This document shows, one piece after another, positions 16,577 to 26,766 of a stretch of DNA of 64,000 nucleotides. Both the position numbers and the translations under genes were made by a program. The stretch's first letter is position 1. Every line of letters starts with the position of its first letter. Source of the DNA: Glycocaulis sp. (lineage in GTDB: Bacteria > Pseudomonadota > Alphaproteobacteria > Caulobacterales > Maricaulaceae); the NCBI GenBank assembly GCA_022565665.1, contig JAIUMI010000002.1, forward strand, positions 186,001 through 250,000, given 5' to 3'. The notes beneath the pieces were generated by a model, which saw only the letters and a list, made by a program, of their open reading frames with translations, did no database searches and had not been told where the DNA came from.

Positions 16577-17296
16577 TCACATGGCGCGCTGACCGACCCG
16601 TTTCGCCACGTCTGCGGCGCTTTCCTTGCGTTCGCTATACCGGTCCACGAGGTAATCGGCGCAATCACGGGTCAAGAGGGTGAACTTCACCAGCTCCTCC
16701 ATCACATCAACGATCCGGTCATAGAGGGAAGAGGGCTTCATCCGGTCATGTTCGTCAAACTCCAGCCAGGCCTTGGGCACCGAGGACTGGTTGGGGATGG
16801 TGATGAGGCGCATCCAGCGGCCCAGCACGCGCAGCTGGTTGACCGTGTTGAAGCTTTGTGATCCGCCCGACACCTGCATCACGGCCAGCGTCTTGCCTTG
16901 TGTGGGGCGCACACCGCCAAGCGATAGCGGTATCCAGTCGATCTGGGCCTTCATGATGCCCGTCATCGCGCCATGACGTTCGGGCGAGCACCAGACCATG
17001 CCTTCCGACCACATGACCAGATCGCGTAGCTCGGCGACCTTGGGGTGACTGACATCAGCGTCATCCGGCAATGGCAGGCCGGACGGGTTGTAGATACGCG
17101 TTTCCGCCCCCAGCCGTTCCAGAATGCGTGCGGCCTCCTGCGTTGCCATGCGGCTGAAGGAGCGGTCACGTACCGACCCATAAAGCAGCAGGATACGCGG
17201 CCTGTGCGTGGCGCGCGCCGCAGGAAAGAGCTGCTCCGGCTCCACATCGCGGTAGCACTCCTCGTCCAGATGAGGCGTGGAACTATCATGGCTCAT
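16577..17296 (-). CDS. arsH: Arsenical resistance protein ArsH (NADPH-dependent flavoprotein)
   Basis: A 239-residue flavodoxin-like FMN reductase found in ars operons, which oxidises trivalent organoarsenicals and can lower oxidative stress. [26 protein letters not shown] (about 34-59) is the FMN-phosphate loop of ArsH, and [23 protein letters not shown] is the other family signature. It is the last gene of arsC-acr3-arsH on the minus strand, 5 bp after acr3. Cytoplasmic. Length is typical. Confidence 0.95.
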   Translation of the reverse strand: MSHDSSTPHLDEECYRDVEPEQLFPAARATHRPRILLLYGSVRDRSFSRMATQEAARILERLGAETRIYNPSGLPLPDDADVSHPKVAELRDLVMWSEGMVWCSPERHGAMTGIMKAQIDWIPLSLGGVRPTQGKTLAVMQVSGGSQSFNTVNQLRVLGRWMRLITIPNQSSVPKAWLEFDEHDRMKPSSLYDRIVDVMEELVKFTLLTRDCADYLVDRYSERKESAADVAKRVGQRAM

Positions 17297-17301
17297 CAGG
17301 G

Positions 17302-18363
17302 TTACTCCGCAGGGAATTTCGCGCGTGTCCGGTTCGCGAGCGCGACCAGCGAGAGCATGACCGGGACCTCCACCAGCACGCCCACAACCGTTGCCAGCGC
17401 TGCGCCGGAATTGAGCCCGAACAGGCCGATGGCGACGGCTACCGCCAGCTCGAAGAAGTTCGAGGTGCCGATCAGGGCGCAGGGCGCGGCCACGTTATGT
17501 GGCACTTTCCACATCCACGCCGCGCCATAGGCCAGCGCGAAGATGGCGTAGGACTGGATGATGATGGGCACGGCGATCATCGCGATCACCAGTGGCTGGG
17601 CGAGTATGGTTCCGCCCTGAAAACCGAATAGCAGCACCACGGTGGCTATAAGGGCAGAGATGGAAACCGGCTTTATCCGGGCATTGAACCCGTCGAGCCG
17701 TGCCATACCGCCAGAGCGGATCAGCCAGCGGCGCACGGCGATACCAGCGGCCAGCGGGATGACCACATAGAGCACCACGGAGAGAACCAGCGTCTCCCAC
17801 GGCACCGAAATGGAAGTGACGCCCAGTAGCAGCGCCACGATGGGCGCGAAAGCAACGACCATGATCGCATCGTTCACCGAGACCTGAACGAGGGTGTAGG
17901 CGGGATCACCCTTTGTCAGCTGCGACCAGACGAACACCATCGCGGTGCACGGCGCAGCGCCGAGAATGATGAGGCCCGCAATATACTGCTCGGCATTTTC
18001 CGGCTCGATGAAGCGGGCAAACACGCCCTCGAAGAACACCACCGCCAGTAGGGCCATGGTGAAGGGCTTGATGAGCCAGTTCACAACGAGCGTGATGATG
18101 AGGCCCTTGGGGCGCTCCCCGATGCGCGCGAGCGAGGCGAAATCCACATTCACCATCATCGGGAAGACCATCGCCCAGATGAGGATGGCCACCGCGAGAT
18201 TGACCGAGGCATATTCCAGCCCCGCCAGAAAGCCGAACACGCCGGGCAGGAGTGTGCCAAGGGCGATTCCGGCAATAATCGCAAGGCCGACCCAGACAGA
18301 GAGCCATTTCTCAAACGGTCCGATACCGGCGGGTGCAGCGTCTTCGGGTGCTGTCATCGACAC
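17302..18363 (-). CDS. acr3: Arsenite efflux transporter, ACR3 family
   Basis: A 353-residue inner-membrane arsenite antiporter with ten predicted helices. The essential Cys lies in [25 protein letters not shown], the ACR3 signature in helix 4, and the second conserved block [23 protein letters not shown] is near helix 9. It pumps out As(III) made by ArsC. It is 5 bp from arsC (upstream) and 5 bp from arsH (downstream), one operon. Often labelled arsB by annotation pipelines although the family differs from true ArsB. Confidence 0.95.
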   Translation of the reverse strand: MSMTAPEDAAPAGIGPFEKWLSVWVGLAIIAGIALGTLLPGVFGFLAGLEYASVNLAVAILIWAMVFPMMVNVDFASLARIGERPKGLIITLVVNWLIKPFTMALLAVVFFEGVFARFIEPENAEQYIAGLIILGAAPCTAMVFVWSQLTKGDPAYTLVQVSVNDAIMVVAFAPIVALLLGVTSISVPWETLVLSVVLYVVIPLAAGIAVRRWLIRSGGMARLDGFNARIKPVSISALIATVVLLFGFQGGTILAQPLVIAMIAVPIIIQSYAIFALAYGAAWMWKVPHNVAAPCALIGTSNFFELAVAVAIGLFGLNSGAALATVVGVLVEVPVMLSLVALANRTRAKFPAE

Positions 18364-18368
18364 ATCTT

Positions 18369-18872
18369 TCAGGGCTGAAAATCAGGCAGCGCCGCGCCTT
18401 CATGGGCGGCCTTCAGGACGGCTTTGAGCGCGGCGGGGTCTGTCAGATCCGCCTCTGCCGCGATCACCGCCTCGATGCGCGCTTTGAGGACCTGATAGGT
18501 CTGCTCGAACGCCTCCCGGCAGGCAGAGTCCGGCGTCACATAGGCGGGGTCGGGCAGGCCCCAATGCACCTGTACCGGCGCGCCGGGCCAGATGGGGCAG
18601 GCTTCGCTGGCCGCAGAATCGCACACGGTGATGACGCCGTGGATTTCAGGGGCATCGCCGCGCGCAAACACATCCCAGCTTTTTGAGCTGAGGCCCTCAA
18701 TGGAATGACCGTGGCTGCGAAGCGTTTCCAGCGCAACCGGGTGCGGCTCACCCTTCGGCTTTGACCCGGCGGATATGGCGGTGATCCGGCCTCCGCCCAG
18801 CGCATTGAACAGGGCCTCGCCGATTATGGAGCGGGCCGAATTGCCGGTGCAAAGGACGAGAATGCGGATCAT
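18369..18872 (-). CDS. arsC: Arsenate reductase, low-molecular-weight phosphatase type
   Basis: A 167-residue arsenate reductase of the LMW-PTPase family that reduces As(V) to As(III). The P-loop CTGNSARS begins with nucleophile Cys8. Two more Cys at 84 and 92 ([15 protein letters not shown]) match the redox relay of thioredoxin-coupled enzymes. An alternative ATG at 18917 lies inside the ars operator, so I take 18872. First gene of the minus-strand operon, divergent from arsR. Confidence 0.93.
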   Translation of the reverse strand: MIRILVLCTGNSARSIIGEALFNALGGGRITAISAGSKPKGEPHPVALETLRSHGHSIEGLSSKSWDVFARGDAPEIHGVITVCDSAASEACPIWPGAPVQVHWGLPDPAYVTPDSACREAFEQTYQVLKARIEAVIAAEADLTDPAALKAVLKAAHEGAALPDFQP

Positions 18873-18915
18873 GGCGCGCGCTCCAGCGGGTTGTTGCGGC
18901 CTCTTTAGCCTTGAC

Positions 18916-18943
18916 ATTTCAATAATTCAAGAAGTATTGAAAT
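18916..18943. promoter_or_regulatory. ArsR operator between arsC and arsR
   Basis: ATTTCAATA (18916-18924) and TATTGAAAT (18935-18943) are perfect 9-bp inverted arms. The 10-bp centre also contains a TTC..GAA dyad, so the 28-bp site is palindromic except for two pairs. Its left edge carries TTGACA (18911-18916). The position, 4 bp before the arsR ATG and 43 bp before arsC, means one bound ArsR can repress both directions. Confidence 0.85.
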
Positions 18944-18946
18944 GAA

Positions 18947-19312
18947 ATGTCATATCGCACCGAACTGGCCGAACCACAGGCCTGCGCCCAGCTGGGCGCC
19001 CTCGCCCACGAGACGCGGCTGAAAATCTTCCGCGCGCTGGTCTCTGCCGGGCCTGTCGGCCTGCCTGCGGGCACGCTGGCAGAGAGGGTGGATGTCAGCC
19101 CCAGCAATCTGTCCGCCCACCTCGCCGTGCTGACGGGCGCGGGGCTGGCGCAGGTCAGGAAGGCCGGGCGTCAGCGCATCTATGCAGCCGATCTGGTGGC
19201 GACCGCAGAGCTGGTGAGCTTTCTGGTGGCTGATTGCTGCGGGGGTGACCCGGAGCTCTGCCGCGATGTCACCGCAAAGATTGCCGTGTCGGCCATGAAA
19301 GCTTGCAACTGA
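18947..19312 (+). CDS. arsR: Arsenic-responsive repressor ArsR (Acidithiobacillus-like type)
   Basis: A 121-residue winged-helix repressor. The DNA-binding helix is in DVSPSNLSAHLAVL (about 49-62). The metal site is in the C-terminal part as VADCCGGDPELC, with Cys97, Cys98 and Cys105, resembling the C-terminal trithiolate of the A. ferrooxidans ArsR and not the CxCxxC of the E. coli protein. It should release the 28-bp palindrome upstream when As(III) binds. The acyltransferase gene follows 25 bp later and may be read through. Confidence 0.93.
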   Translation: MSYRTELAEPQACAQLGALAHETRLKIFRALVSAGPVGLPAGTLAERVDVSPSNLSAHLAVLTGAGLAQVRKAGRQRIYAADLVATAELVSFLVADCCGGDPELCRDVTAKIAVSAMKACN

Positions 19313-19337
19313 CGCCATTGCGTCTGAACTAGAGGGC

Positions 19338-20207
19338 ATGAATGATGCCCCGCCAGCCAGTAGCGCAACTGATCTGGACGCTCTGCTGCCGCCCCGCACG
19401 CTGGTCGACCAGCTGATCGAGGAGCGTGCGCCGCGCCTGCGCCGCCATCCTTGGCTCTGGAATATAGTGCGGCCCACCGCAGGCGCGCTGATGGGCTATC
19501 GCGAAGCCGTAGCCATGGTGGAGACCGTACGGCCCATGGGCGGGCGGGAGGCCTTTGACTGGGCCACTGACTATCTGGGCCTCACTGTGAACACGCACGG
19601 GCTGGAGGCCGTCCCCGAGACCGGCCCTGTGGTGATTATCGGCAATCATCCCGGCGGGATCGCGGACGGCATCGCCTTGTGGCAGGTGATCCGGGAGAAG
19701 CGCCCTGATCTGCGTTTCATGGCCAACCGCGATGCGCTGCGGGTCTGCCCCGGCCTTGCAGACATGCTGATCCCGGTGGAGTGGCGCAAAGGCGCGCGCA
19801 GCCGGGCCGGTGCCCGTGAGACTCTGCGCGGGGCGATGGAAACGCTCAATCATGGCGGCTGTCTTGCAATCTTTCCGGCCGGGCGCATGGCGCGCTGGCG
19901 CTGGAAAAGCTGGGGGCTGGTGGAAGAGCCCTGGTCGCCCACCGCCATCTCGCTCGCGCGCCGCTTCAACGCGCCCGTAGTGACGCTCGGCGTGCGCCAG
20001 TCCATGCCGCTCGCCTTTTATGCGCTTGACCAGATCCATGAAGAGCTGCGCGACATCACCGTGTTTCACGGGCTTCTGGCGCAGCGCCGCCAGACCTACC
20101 GCCTGCGTTTTGCCCCGCCGGTGCTTGCCCGCGACCTGCCCGGCAGCGAGGCCGACGCCAGCGCCGCCATCCTTGCGGCCGCCGAGCGCCTCGCCTGGGG
20201 GCGCTAA
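19338..20207 (+). CDS. PlsC-like lysophospholipid acyltransferase
   Basis: A 289-residue acyltransferase. The catalytic motif is a variant, [12 protein letters not shown] (about 95-106), in which the usual NHxxxxD His and Asp are spaced correctly. [10 protein letters not shown] and [11 protein letters not shown] are the further substrate-binding blocks. No clear transmembrane helix is seen, so it is probably a peripheral inner-membrane protein. It may acylate lysophospholipid or an ornithine-lipid precursor; the substrate is not known. Its stop overlaps the sdhB stop (CTAA), and it sits close behind arsR without a functional link that I can see. Confidence 0.8.
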   Translation: MNDAPPASSATDLDALLPPRTLVDQLIEERAPRLRRHPWLWNIVRPTAGALMGYREAVAMVETVRPMGGREAFDWATDYLGLTVNTHGLEAVPETGPVVIIGNHPGGIADGIALWQVIREKRPDLRFMANRDALRVCPGLADMLIPVEWRKGARSRAGARETLRGAMETLNHGGCLAIFPAGRMARWRWKSWGLVEEPWSPTAISLARRFNAPVVTLGVRQSMPLAFYALDQIHEELRDITVFHGLLAQRRQTYRLRFAPPVLARDLPGSEADASAAILAAAERLAWGR

Positions 20208-20983
20208 CTCTGCCGTTCGACCAGCAATTCCTTGATATGGCCGATGGCTTTGGCCGGGTTCAGGCCCTTCGGGCACACATTCGTGCAGTTCATGATCGTG
20301 TGGCAGCGATAGAGCTTGAACGGGTCTTCCAGATCATCAAGGCGCTCGCCGGTGGCCTCATCGCGGCTGTCGGCGATCCAGCGATAGGCCTGGAGCAGGG
20401 CGGCGGGGCCGAGATACTTGTCTGAATTCCACCAGTAGGAGGGGCAGGCGGTCGAGCATGAGGCGCAAAGAATGCACTCGTAGAGCCCGTCCAGCTTCTC
20501 GCGATCCTCGATCGACTGGCGCCATTCGCCCTGCGGTGTGGGGGTGACGGTCTGCAGATAGGGTTTGATGCTGGTCAGCTGGGCATAGAAATTCGTCAGA
20601 TCCGGAACGAGATCCTTGATCACAGGCTGGTGCGGCAGCGGCGAGATGGTGACGCTGCCCTTGTAGTCCTCGATGGCGGCGGTGCACGCGATGGTGTTGC
20701 GCCCGCCAATATTCATCGAGCAGGAGCCGCAAATCCCCTCGCGGCAGGAACGGCGGAAGGCCAGCGTGCTGTCGATCTCGTTCTTGATGAAGAAGAGCGC
20801 GTCGAGCACCATCGGCCCGCACTGGTCCATGTCCACCTCATAGGTGTCCCAGCGCGGGTTCTGGCCCATATCGGGATCATAGCGGTAGACCTTGAAGGTG
20901 CGGGTGTTGGTCGCTCCTTGCGGCTTCGGCCAGGCCTTGCCTTTTTTGACTTGCGAGTTTTTCGGCAGCGTCAGCTGGACCAT
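20204..20983 (-). CDS. sdhB: Succinate dehydrogenase iron-sulfur subunit
   Basis: A 259-residue SdhB carrying the [2Fe-2S], [4Fe-4S] and [3Fe-4S] centres that pass electrons from FAD to ubiquinone. The ligands are in [15 protein letters not shown] plus a later Cys (N-terminal ferredoxin domain), [16 protein letters not shown] and [17 protein letters not shown]. It is the last gene of sdhCDAB and is 27 bp after sdhA. Membrane-attached through SdhC/D. Confidence 0.97.
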   Translation of the reverse strand: MVQLTLPKNSQVKKGKAWPKPQGATNTRTFKVYRYDPDMGQNPRWDTYEVDMDQCGPMVLDALFFIKNEIDSTLAFRRSCREGICGSCSMNIGGRNTIACTAAIEDYKGSVTISPLPHQPVIKDLVPDLTNFYAQLTSIKPYLQTVTPTPQGEWRQSIEDREKLDGLYECILCASCSTACPSYWWNSDKYLGPAALLQAYRWIADSRDEATGERLDDLEDPFKLYRCHTIMNCTNVCPKGLNPAKAIGHIKELLVERQS

Positions 20984-21010
20984 GAGCTTTATGTCCCGTT
21001 TGCGAGCGGT

Positions 21011-22801
21011 CTAGTAGACCCGAGCCTTGGGCTCGATATAGGCGATGTCGTTGGAGAGTGTGTATTCGTGCACCGGACGGTCGCCAAGCGTGACCTTGCC
21101 GGTCCTTTCCTCATACCAGGCAAGCGTGTGCTTCATCCATTTCTTGTCGTCGCGCTCGGGGAAGTCCTCGCGCGCATGGGCGCCGCGGCTCTCCGTGCGT
21201 GCCGCCGCCGAGTTCACGGTGACGGCGGCCTGCGCGATGAGATTGTCGAACTCCAGCGCTTCGACAAGGTCCGTATTCCAGATCATGGAGCGGTCCTGAA
21301 TCGCGATATCGCCAGAGCCGGAGATCACCTTGGCGATACGCTCCACGCCCTCGTCCAGCACGTCCTGCGTGCGGAACACGGCGCAGTTTTCCTGCATGGC
21401 ACGCTGCATGTCGAGGCGCAGCCTGGCGGTCGGCGTGCCACCACTTGCATTGCGGAAGCGGTCAAAGCGGGCCAGCGTCGCCTCGCCCGCATCTTTCGGC
21501 AGTTCGGCCTGATTGGCACCACTCTGAGTGGTTTCCGCGCAGCGCAGACCCGCCGCACGGCCAAATACGACGAGATCGATCAGCGAGTTGGAGCCCAGAC
21601 GGTTGGCGCCATGGACCGACACACACGCCGCTTCGCCGACGGCCATCAGGCCGGGCACGACATGGTCAGGATCGCCGCCGACTTTGGTCAGCACTTCGCC
21701 GTGATAATTGGTCGGGATGCCGCCCATATTATAGTGGACGGTCGGCAGGACCGGGATCGGCTCGCGTGTCACATCCACGCCGGCAAAGATTTTTGCGCTT
21801 TCCGAAATGCCGGGCAGGCGCTCATGCAGCACTTTGGGATCAAGGTGATCAAGGTGCAGGAAGATATGGTCCTTGTTCGGGCCCACGCCGCGCCCTTCAC
21901 GGATCTCGATCGTCATGGAGCGTGAGACGACATCGCGGCTGGCAAGGTCCTTCGCGGACGGCGCATAGCGCTCCATGAAGCGTTCGCCTTCGGAATTGGT
22001 GAGATACCCGCCCTCGCCGCGCGCGCCTTCGGTGATGAGGCAGCCTGCGCCATAGATGCCGGTCGGGTGGAACTGGACGAACTCCATGTCCTGCAGCGGC
22101 AGGCCAGCCCGCAGGACCATGGCATTGCCGTCGCCGGTGCAGGTGTGGGCGCTGGTGGCAGAGAAGTAAGCGCGGCCATAGCCGCCGGTCGCCAGAATGG
22201 TTTTCTGCGCGCGGAAGCGGTGCAGCGTACCGTCATCGAGCTTCCAGGCGGTGACGCCCCGGCACACGCCCTCATCATCCATGATGAGGTCGAGCGCGAA
22301 ATACTCGATGAAGAACTCGGTCGAATGGCGAAGCGACTGGCCGTAGAGCGTGTGCAGGATGGCATGGCCGGTACGGTCAGCCGCCGCGCAGGTGCGCTGG
22401 ACGGGGCCTTCGCCATAATTGCGGGTCATGCCGCCAAAGGCGCGCTGATAGATCTTGCCCTCTTCAGTGCGCGAGAAGGGCACGCCCCAGTGCTCCAGCT
22501 CGTACACGGCGGCGGGCGCCTCGCGGCAGAGATATTCAATCGCGTCCTGATCGCCCAGCCAGTCCGACCCTTTGACGGTGTCGTACATGTGCCAGCGCCA
22601 GTCATCCTCGCCCATATTGCCAAGGCTGGCCGAGATGCCGCCCTGCGCTGCAACCGTGTGGGAGCGCGTGGGGAACACCTTGGAGATGCACGCGGTTTTC
22701 AGGCCCGCCTGCGCCGCGCCCAGCGCGGCACGCAGGCCGGAGCCGCCCGCACCCACCACGACAACATCAAACGTATGGTCGATCCACTTGTAGTCAGACA
22801 T
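21011..22801 (-). CDS. sdhA: Succinate dehydrogenase flavoprotein subunit
   Basis: A 596-residue flavoprotein that oxidises succinate to fumarate. [20 protein letters not shown] near residue 15 is the FAD-binding motif, and [10 protein letters not shown] holds the His that covalently bears [24 protein letters not shown] and [18 protein letters not shown] complete the signature. The ATG at 22801 matches the family start; upstream reading would run into sdhD. The gap to sdhD is 13 bp. Confidence 0.97.
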   Translation of the reverse strand: MSDYKWIDHTFDVVVVGAGGSGLRAALGAAQAGLKTACISKVFPTRSHTVAAQGGISASLGNMGEDDWRWHMYDTVKGSDWLGDQDAIEYLCREAPAAVYELEHWGVPFSRTEEGKIYQRAFGGMTRNYGEGPVQRTCAAADRTGHAILHTLYGQSLRHSTEFFIEYFALDLIMDDEGVCRGVTAWKLDDGTLHRFRAQKTILATGGYGRAYFSATSAHTCTGDGNAMVLRAGLPLQDMEFVQFHPTGIYGAGCLITEGARGEGGYLTNSEGERFMERYAPSAKDLASRDVVSRSMTIEIREGRGVGPNKDHIFLHLDHLDPKVLHERLPGISESAKIFAGVDVTREPIPVLPTVHYNMGGIPTNYHGEVLTKVGGDPDHVVPGLMAVGEAACVSVHGANRLGSNSLIDLVVFGRAAGLRCAETTQSGANQAELPKDAGEATLARFDRFRNASGGTPTARLRLDMQRAMQENCAVFRTQDVLDEGVERIAKVISGSGDIAIQDRSMIWNTDLVEALEFDNLIAQAAVTVNSAAARTESRGAHAREDFPERDDKKWMKHTLAWYEERTGKVTLGDRPVHEYTLSNDIAYIEPKARVY

Positions 22802-22814
22802 CAGCGTCGAACTC

Positions 22815-23192
22815 CTAGCGCGCGAGCGCGAGTACGGAATAGAGAACAGCGATCCACAAGCCCGCCGCCACGAAGGTGTTGAGGACCAACAAGGCCGCAC
22901 GGGTGCCGGCCTTCGAAATGTAGTCCTCAATCACGGTCTGGAGACCGAGGCGCATGTGATAAAGCGCCGCAGTCATGGCCAGAAGCGTGAGGATCGCGCC
23001 AAAGGGCGAGCCGATCCATGCGGTGGCCGCCTCATAGCCCGCGCCCGTGTTCTTCGCGAGCTCCACCAAGAAGAGCGGCATGAGCACGACCAGCGCGAGC
23101 GCGCTGACACGCTGGGCGATGAAATGGCCGGTACCGGACTTGGCTGAGCCGAGCCCGCGAACGCGGGCGAGAGGCGTGCGGAAATCGCTCAT
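22815..23192 (-). CDS. sdhD: Succinate dehydrogenase membrane anchor subunit
   Basis: A 125-residue anchor protein with three predicted helices (about 30-48, 60-80, 95-118). The opening [27 protein letters not shown] is the alphaproteobacterial SdhD pattern and [14 protein letters not shown] in helix 2 contains the conserved His-Met/Arg region for heme b and quinone. The start overlaps the sdhC stop as TAATG. The gene is inner-membrane with SdhC. Confidence 0.94.
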   Translation of the reverse strand: MSDFRTPLARVRGLGSAKSGTGHFIAQRVSALALVVLMPLFLVELAKNTGAGYEAATAWIGSPFGAILTLLAMTAALYHMRLGLQTVIEDYISKAGTRAALLVLNTFVAAGLWIAVLYSVLALAR

Positions 23193-23587
23193 TAGACCAG
23201 CCCTCCCACGATCCAGATAGCCGCGGTGATGATCACCGCGCCGCCAATGATGAGGATGGAGCGCAGGTTGGAGCCCTTGGCGTCCAGCCCCAGCCCGACA
23301 TCCCAGGCCAGATGCCTGAGCCCGTTCAGCAGATGATAGACGACGGAGAAGGTGAAACCGATGAGAGCAAGCGTGATGAGGATGCCAAACGGCCCCGCTT
23401 TTACGCCTTCCCACATGCCATAGGCCTCGGGGCCGGAGGCGAGCAGGACCAGCCAGACAGACACGAGCACCGCGCCGATATAGTTCGCGACGCCCGTTGC
23501 CCGGTGGAGGATGGAGGAGGCCATGGTGGGGTGCCAGCGCCAGACCTGAACGTGTGGCGAGAGGGGCCGGGATGAGTTGGGTGCCAT
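23192..23587 (-). CDS. sdhC: Succinate dehydrogenase cytochrome b556 subunit
   Basis: A 131-residue protein with three helices that binds heme b and ubiquinone with SdhD. RPLSPHVQVWRWHPTMASSILHRATG gives the SdhC signature, and FSVVYHLLNGLRHLAWD contains the heme ligand His84. First gene of sdhCDAB. The 270 bp upstream, shared with the divergent SDR gene, must contain the operon promoter, but I see no clear sigma70-type boxes by eye. Confidence 0.95.
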   Translation of the reverse strand: MAPNSSRPLSPHVQVWRWHPTMASSILHRATGVANYIGAVLVSVWLVLLASGPEAYGMWEGVKAGPFGILITLALIGFTFSVVYHLLNGLRHLAWDVGLGLDAKGSNLRSILIIGGAVIITAAIWIVGGLV

Positions 23588-23857
23588 GGCGACAGATCCG
23601 CCTTGTTTGAAAGAAGAGGGTATAAGACCAGTCCGGCCGAGAAGGGCGGTGCTTTGCTTGCCGATGTCTTAACCGGCCTGAAACAGCCGCCATTGGCATC
23701 AGGCCCGCCCCTTTGGCCCTTGCGGCGAGACAATAATCCTCAAGCGTTCAAGGTCAATGTGAGGGGGCTGCTTGTCCCATGATATCTGGCAGCGCCTGCA
23801 TTGACCGTTCCGCGCCCGCTTGCCACCGTGCGGGTGGAAAAGGCGGGAGGGCGGTTC

Positions 23858-24739
23858 ATGCAGGATCTTGTACGCAGCGCGGTGGTGACCGGCACGTCCA
23901 CCGGCATTGGCCGGGCATGCGTAGAGAAATTCGTCGCCGAGGGCTGGCAGGTATTTGCTGGCATACGCAAAGCCGAGGATGGCGAACGCCTGAAAGCCGA
24001 GATCGGCGAGGCGGTCATCCCGCTCATCTTCGATGTCACCGACGGCGAAGCGGTGGCCAAAGCGGGCGAATATGTGCGCGAGGCGCTGATGGGCTCCACC
24101 CTCGGCGCGCTGATCAATAATGCCGGTATCGCCGTTGCAGGCCCGCTGCTTCATCTGCCCGTCGAGGAGATGGAAAAGCAGATGGATGTGAACGTCACCG
24201 GCCAGCTGCGCGCGGTGCAGGCCTTTGCGCCGCTTCTGGGCGCTGACCGGAGCCTGTCCGGCGCGCCGGGGCGGATCGTGAATATCTCGTCCGTGGCAGG
24301 CTTCAGCGCCAATCCGCTGCTTACCCCCTATTCCTGCTCGAAATTCGCGATGGAGGCGTTCACGCAGGGCCTGCGGCGTGAACTGATGATGTATGGCATT
24401 GATGTCGTCGCCATCAATCCCGGCCCCATCGCCACGCCGATCTGGGACAAGGCCGAGGCGATGGATGCCGAGCAATATGCCCATACCGACTATATCGGCG
24501 CGATCAGGCGTATCCTGAGCTACATGCTGGAGCGCGGCCGCAATGGCTTGCCTGCCTCAAGGGTCGCCGACGCGGTCTGGACCGCGATCACCGCCAAACG
24601 GCCAAAGCTCAACACCGTCATCACGCCTGAACCCTTCACCCAGTTTCTGCTGGGCGCTCTGCCCGGCCGCATGTCTGACCGCCTGATCACCAGGCGCCTC
24701 GGCCTGACGCCTGAAGCGCTCGCCAAAACCGCCAAATGA
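23858..24739 (+). CDS. Short-chain dehydrogenase/reductase
   Basis: A 293-residue NAD(P)-dependent SDR. TGTSTGIG (about 11-18) is the cofactor glycine motif, INNAG is the structural motif and YSCSK contains the catalytic Tyr and Lys. The catalytic Ser lies in NISSVAG. The start at 23858 has a GGGAGG site. The family resembles SDRs acting on lipid or steroid-like alcohols, but the substrate cannot be predicted. It is 12 bp upstream of the DUF885 gene and probably co-transcribed. Confidence 0.9.
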   Translation: MQDLVRSAVVTGTSTGIGRACVEKFVAEGWQVFAGIRKAEDGERLKAEIGEAVIPLIFDVTDGEAVAKAGEYVREALMGSTLGALINNAGIAVAGPLLHLPVEEMEKQMDVNVTGQLRAVQAFAPLLGADRSLSGAPGRIVNISSVAGFSANPLLTPYSCSKFAMEAFTQGLRRELMMYGIDVVAINPGPIATPIWDKAEAMDAEQYAHTDYIGAIRRILSYMLERGRNGLPASRVADAVWTAITAKRPKLNTVITPEPFTQFLLGALPGRMSDRLITRRLGLTPEALAKTAK

Positions 24740-24751
24740 GGAGATTACCCC

Positions 24752-26500
24752 ATGCGCCAGCTCGCTGCCGGTATCGCCGCGACCTTGTTGCTGACCGCCA
24801 GCGCGTTGGCGGACGATAACAGCGCCTTTGCCACGCTTGTCGCCGATTACGAGGCCTGGCATGCCGAGCGCAATCTCTCCGCCCGCGCCCGTGACGGCGA
24901 TCTGGAAGCCGCCCGGCTCTGGCGCGATGTGTCACCGGAAGGCGTGGCTCAGTATGACGAGGACATGGCCCGCTTTTACGCGCGGCTGCAGACGATCAGC
25001 CTAGACGGGCTGGACCAGACCGAGCGGGCCTCGTTCGCGGTGCTGGAATATCTCCTGCGCAGCGCCGTCGAGTTGCCGCGCGCGCAATCCATGCTGATGC
25101 CCTTCCTCAACGATTCCGGTTTCCACACCGAGGCCGAATATGCCGCCATGGGCGTGCGGGTGCGCAATGCGGCGGAAGCCGAAGCCTGGATCGACCGGCT
25201 GTCGGCCCTGCCGGACTGGCTCGATACGCATATTGGCTGGATGGAGCGTGCGATTGAAGAGGGCTGGACCCAGCCGCGCATCATCGTCCCCGGTGTGATC
25301 AGCCAGATCGACGCCCAGATCAAGGAGAACCCGGAAGAATCCACCTTCTTCATGCCGCTGGCGAACCTTCCTTCCAGCCTTTCAGCCGACGAACGCGAAG
25401 GCCTGCAGGCACGCGGGCGCGCGGCCATTCTCGAAGAGGTCAATCCCGCGCTGGAACGTCTGAAGAACTGGTTTGAAACGGTCTATCTGCCCGCCGCGCG
25501 AGAGAGTACCGGCATTTCCGAGGTGCCGGGCGGGCGGGCCTACTACCGGGCTCTGGTGCGCCATCACACCACGCTGGACGTGACACCGGAGGAAATCCAC
25601 CAGACCGGTCTTGCCGAAGTGGCCCGCGTGCGCGCCGAAATGGATGAGGTGATCGCACGCACCGGGTTTGAGGGCAGTTTTGCCGAGTTCACGCATTACC
25701 TGCGCACCGATCCGCGCTTTTATGCGCAGAGCGAGATGGAGCTGATGATGCGCGCCTCCTATCTCGCCAAGCTCGCCGATGATGCGATGCCGGCCCTGTT
25801 CAATCACCTGCCGCGCCTGCCTTATGGCGTACGGCCCGTGCCCGCGGCGCTCGCCCCCACCTACACCACGGGGCGCTACTGGGCGGGTGATGCGGCTTCG
25901 GGCCGGGCGGGCGCCTATCTGGTCAATACCTATGCGCTCGACCAGCGCCCGCTCTACGAGCTGCCCGCGCTCACCCTGCACGAAGCGGTGCCTGGCCATC
26001 ACCACCAGATCGCCATTGCGCAGGAGCTCGAAGACCTGCCCGATTTCCGCCGCCAGACCTATATCACCGCCTTTGGCGAGGGCTGGGGTCTTTATTCGGA
26101 GTTTCTCGGCCTCGATATGGGCTTTTATGAAGACCCGTATGAGGATTTCGGGCGGCTCTCCTACGAGATGTGGCGCGCCTGCCGCCTCGTGGTGGATACC
26201 GGCATCCATTATTTCGGCTGGACACGCGAGGAGGCCGAGGCCTGCTTCCTTGAGAACTCGGCCCTCTCCCCGCTGAACATCACCAATGAGGTGCTGCGCT
26301 ATATCTCATGGCCGGGACAGGCGCTCGCCTACAAGACCGGCGAGATCATGCTGCGTCGGCTGCGCCGCGAAGGCGAGGAACGCCTGGGCGAAAACTTCGA
26401 TCTGGCTGATTTTCACGACACGATACTCGAAGAAGGCGCCCTGCCGCTCTCCTATCTGGAAGAGAAGCTGGAAGCCTGGATCGCAGAGCGGGAGGGGTAA
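24752..26500 (+). CDS. DUF885 family exported metallopeptidase-like protein
   Basis: A 582-residue protein with a clear signal peptide (MRQLAAGIAATLLLTASALA). The motif HEAVPGHHHQI is the family form of the HExxH zinc site, followed by FGEGWGLYSEFLG, a downstream Glu-containing helix, as in thermolysin-like gluzincins. The DUF885 family is related to M32-like peptidases and is common in marine proteobacteria. It should act on peptides in the periplasm. GAGGAG precedes the ATG. Length is normal. Confidence 0.88.
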   Translation: MRQLAAGIAATLLLTASALADDNSAFATLVADYEAWHAERNLSARARDGDLEAARLWRDVSPEGVAQYDEDMARFYARLQTISLDGLDQTERASFAVLEYLLRSAVELPRAQSMLMPFLNDSGFHTEAEYAAMGVRVRNAAEAEAWIDRLSALPDWLDTHIGWMERAIEEGWTQPRIIVPGVISQIDAQIKENPEESTFFMPLANLPSSLSADEREGLQARGRAAILEEVNPALERLKNWFETVYLPAARESTGISEVPGGRAYYRALVRHHTTLDVTPEEIHQTGLAEVARVRAEMDEVIARTGFEGSFAEFTHYLRTDPRFYAQSEMELMMRASYLAKLADDAMPALFNHLPRLPYGVRPVPAALAPTYTTGRYWAGDAASGRAGAYLVNTYALDQRPLYELPALTLHEAVPGHHHQIAIAQELEDLPDFRRQTYITAFGEGWGLYSEFLGLDMGFYEDPYEDFGRLSYEMWRACRLVVDTGIHYFGWTREEAEACFLENSALSPLNITNEVLRYISWPGQALAYKTGEIMLRRLRREGEERLGENFDLADFHDTILEEGALPLSYLEEKLEAWIAEREG

Positions 26501-26583
26501 TAAGCTCTACCGGCTGTCATGGCCCGGTTTATCCGGGCTCCCCATACCTAAGAGGCTACATTTCGGGCCGCGAAGCGGCCCGC

Positions 26584-26603
26584 AAGGGCGACCGCCCGCC
26601 CGC
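26584..26603. repeat. Intergenic repeat B, copy 1
   Basis: The sequence AAGGGCGACCGCCCGCCCGC occurs here and again at 31080-31099 (and the three preceding bases also match). It lies in the gap between the DUF885 gene and aconitase. No coding function. Confidence 0.7.
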
Positions 26604-26650
26604 GACTTTTCGCGGAACATCGCAACGCGGATGCATTGCGGACCTCAAGA

Positions 26651-26690
26651 GGCATGGGTCCCCCGGACCGCTTCGCGGCCGGAGGATGAC
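26651..26690 (-). repeat. Intergenic repeat A, copy 1
   Basis: A 40-bp element (GGCATGGGTCCCCCGGACCG... to ...GGAGGATGAC) whose reverse complement matches 30937-30976 at 39 of 40 positions. It contains a GGACCGCTTCGCGGCC palindrome, so its RNA could fold. A second gene-free palindrome GCCCGGTTTATCCGGGC lies at about 26522-26538. This is a REP-like dispersed element. Confidence 0.75.
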
Positions 26691-26711
26691 GCCCGTGATC
26701 CTCCAACAAAG

Positions 26712-26741
26712 AAAACCCCGGACGTTGCCGTCCGGGGTTTT
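26712..26741. terminator. Bidirectional terminator between the DUF885 gene and acnA
   Basis: CCCCGGACG (26716-26724), TTGC loop, CGTCCGGGG (26729-26737) with AAAA before and TTTT after. It serves acnA (-) and the peptidase gene (+). A nearly identical stem ends pnp at 53744-53780. Confidence 0.92.
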
Positions 26742-26766
26742 GCATTTCTAAAGGGATAAACCCGCC

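Noticed and set aside
18873-18917. Earlier ATG for arsC at 18917
   Set aside because: It lies inside the ars operator, and arsC homologues begin at the [11 protein letters not shown] motif.
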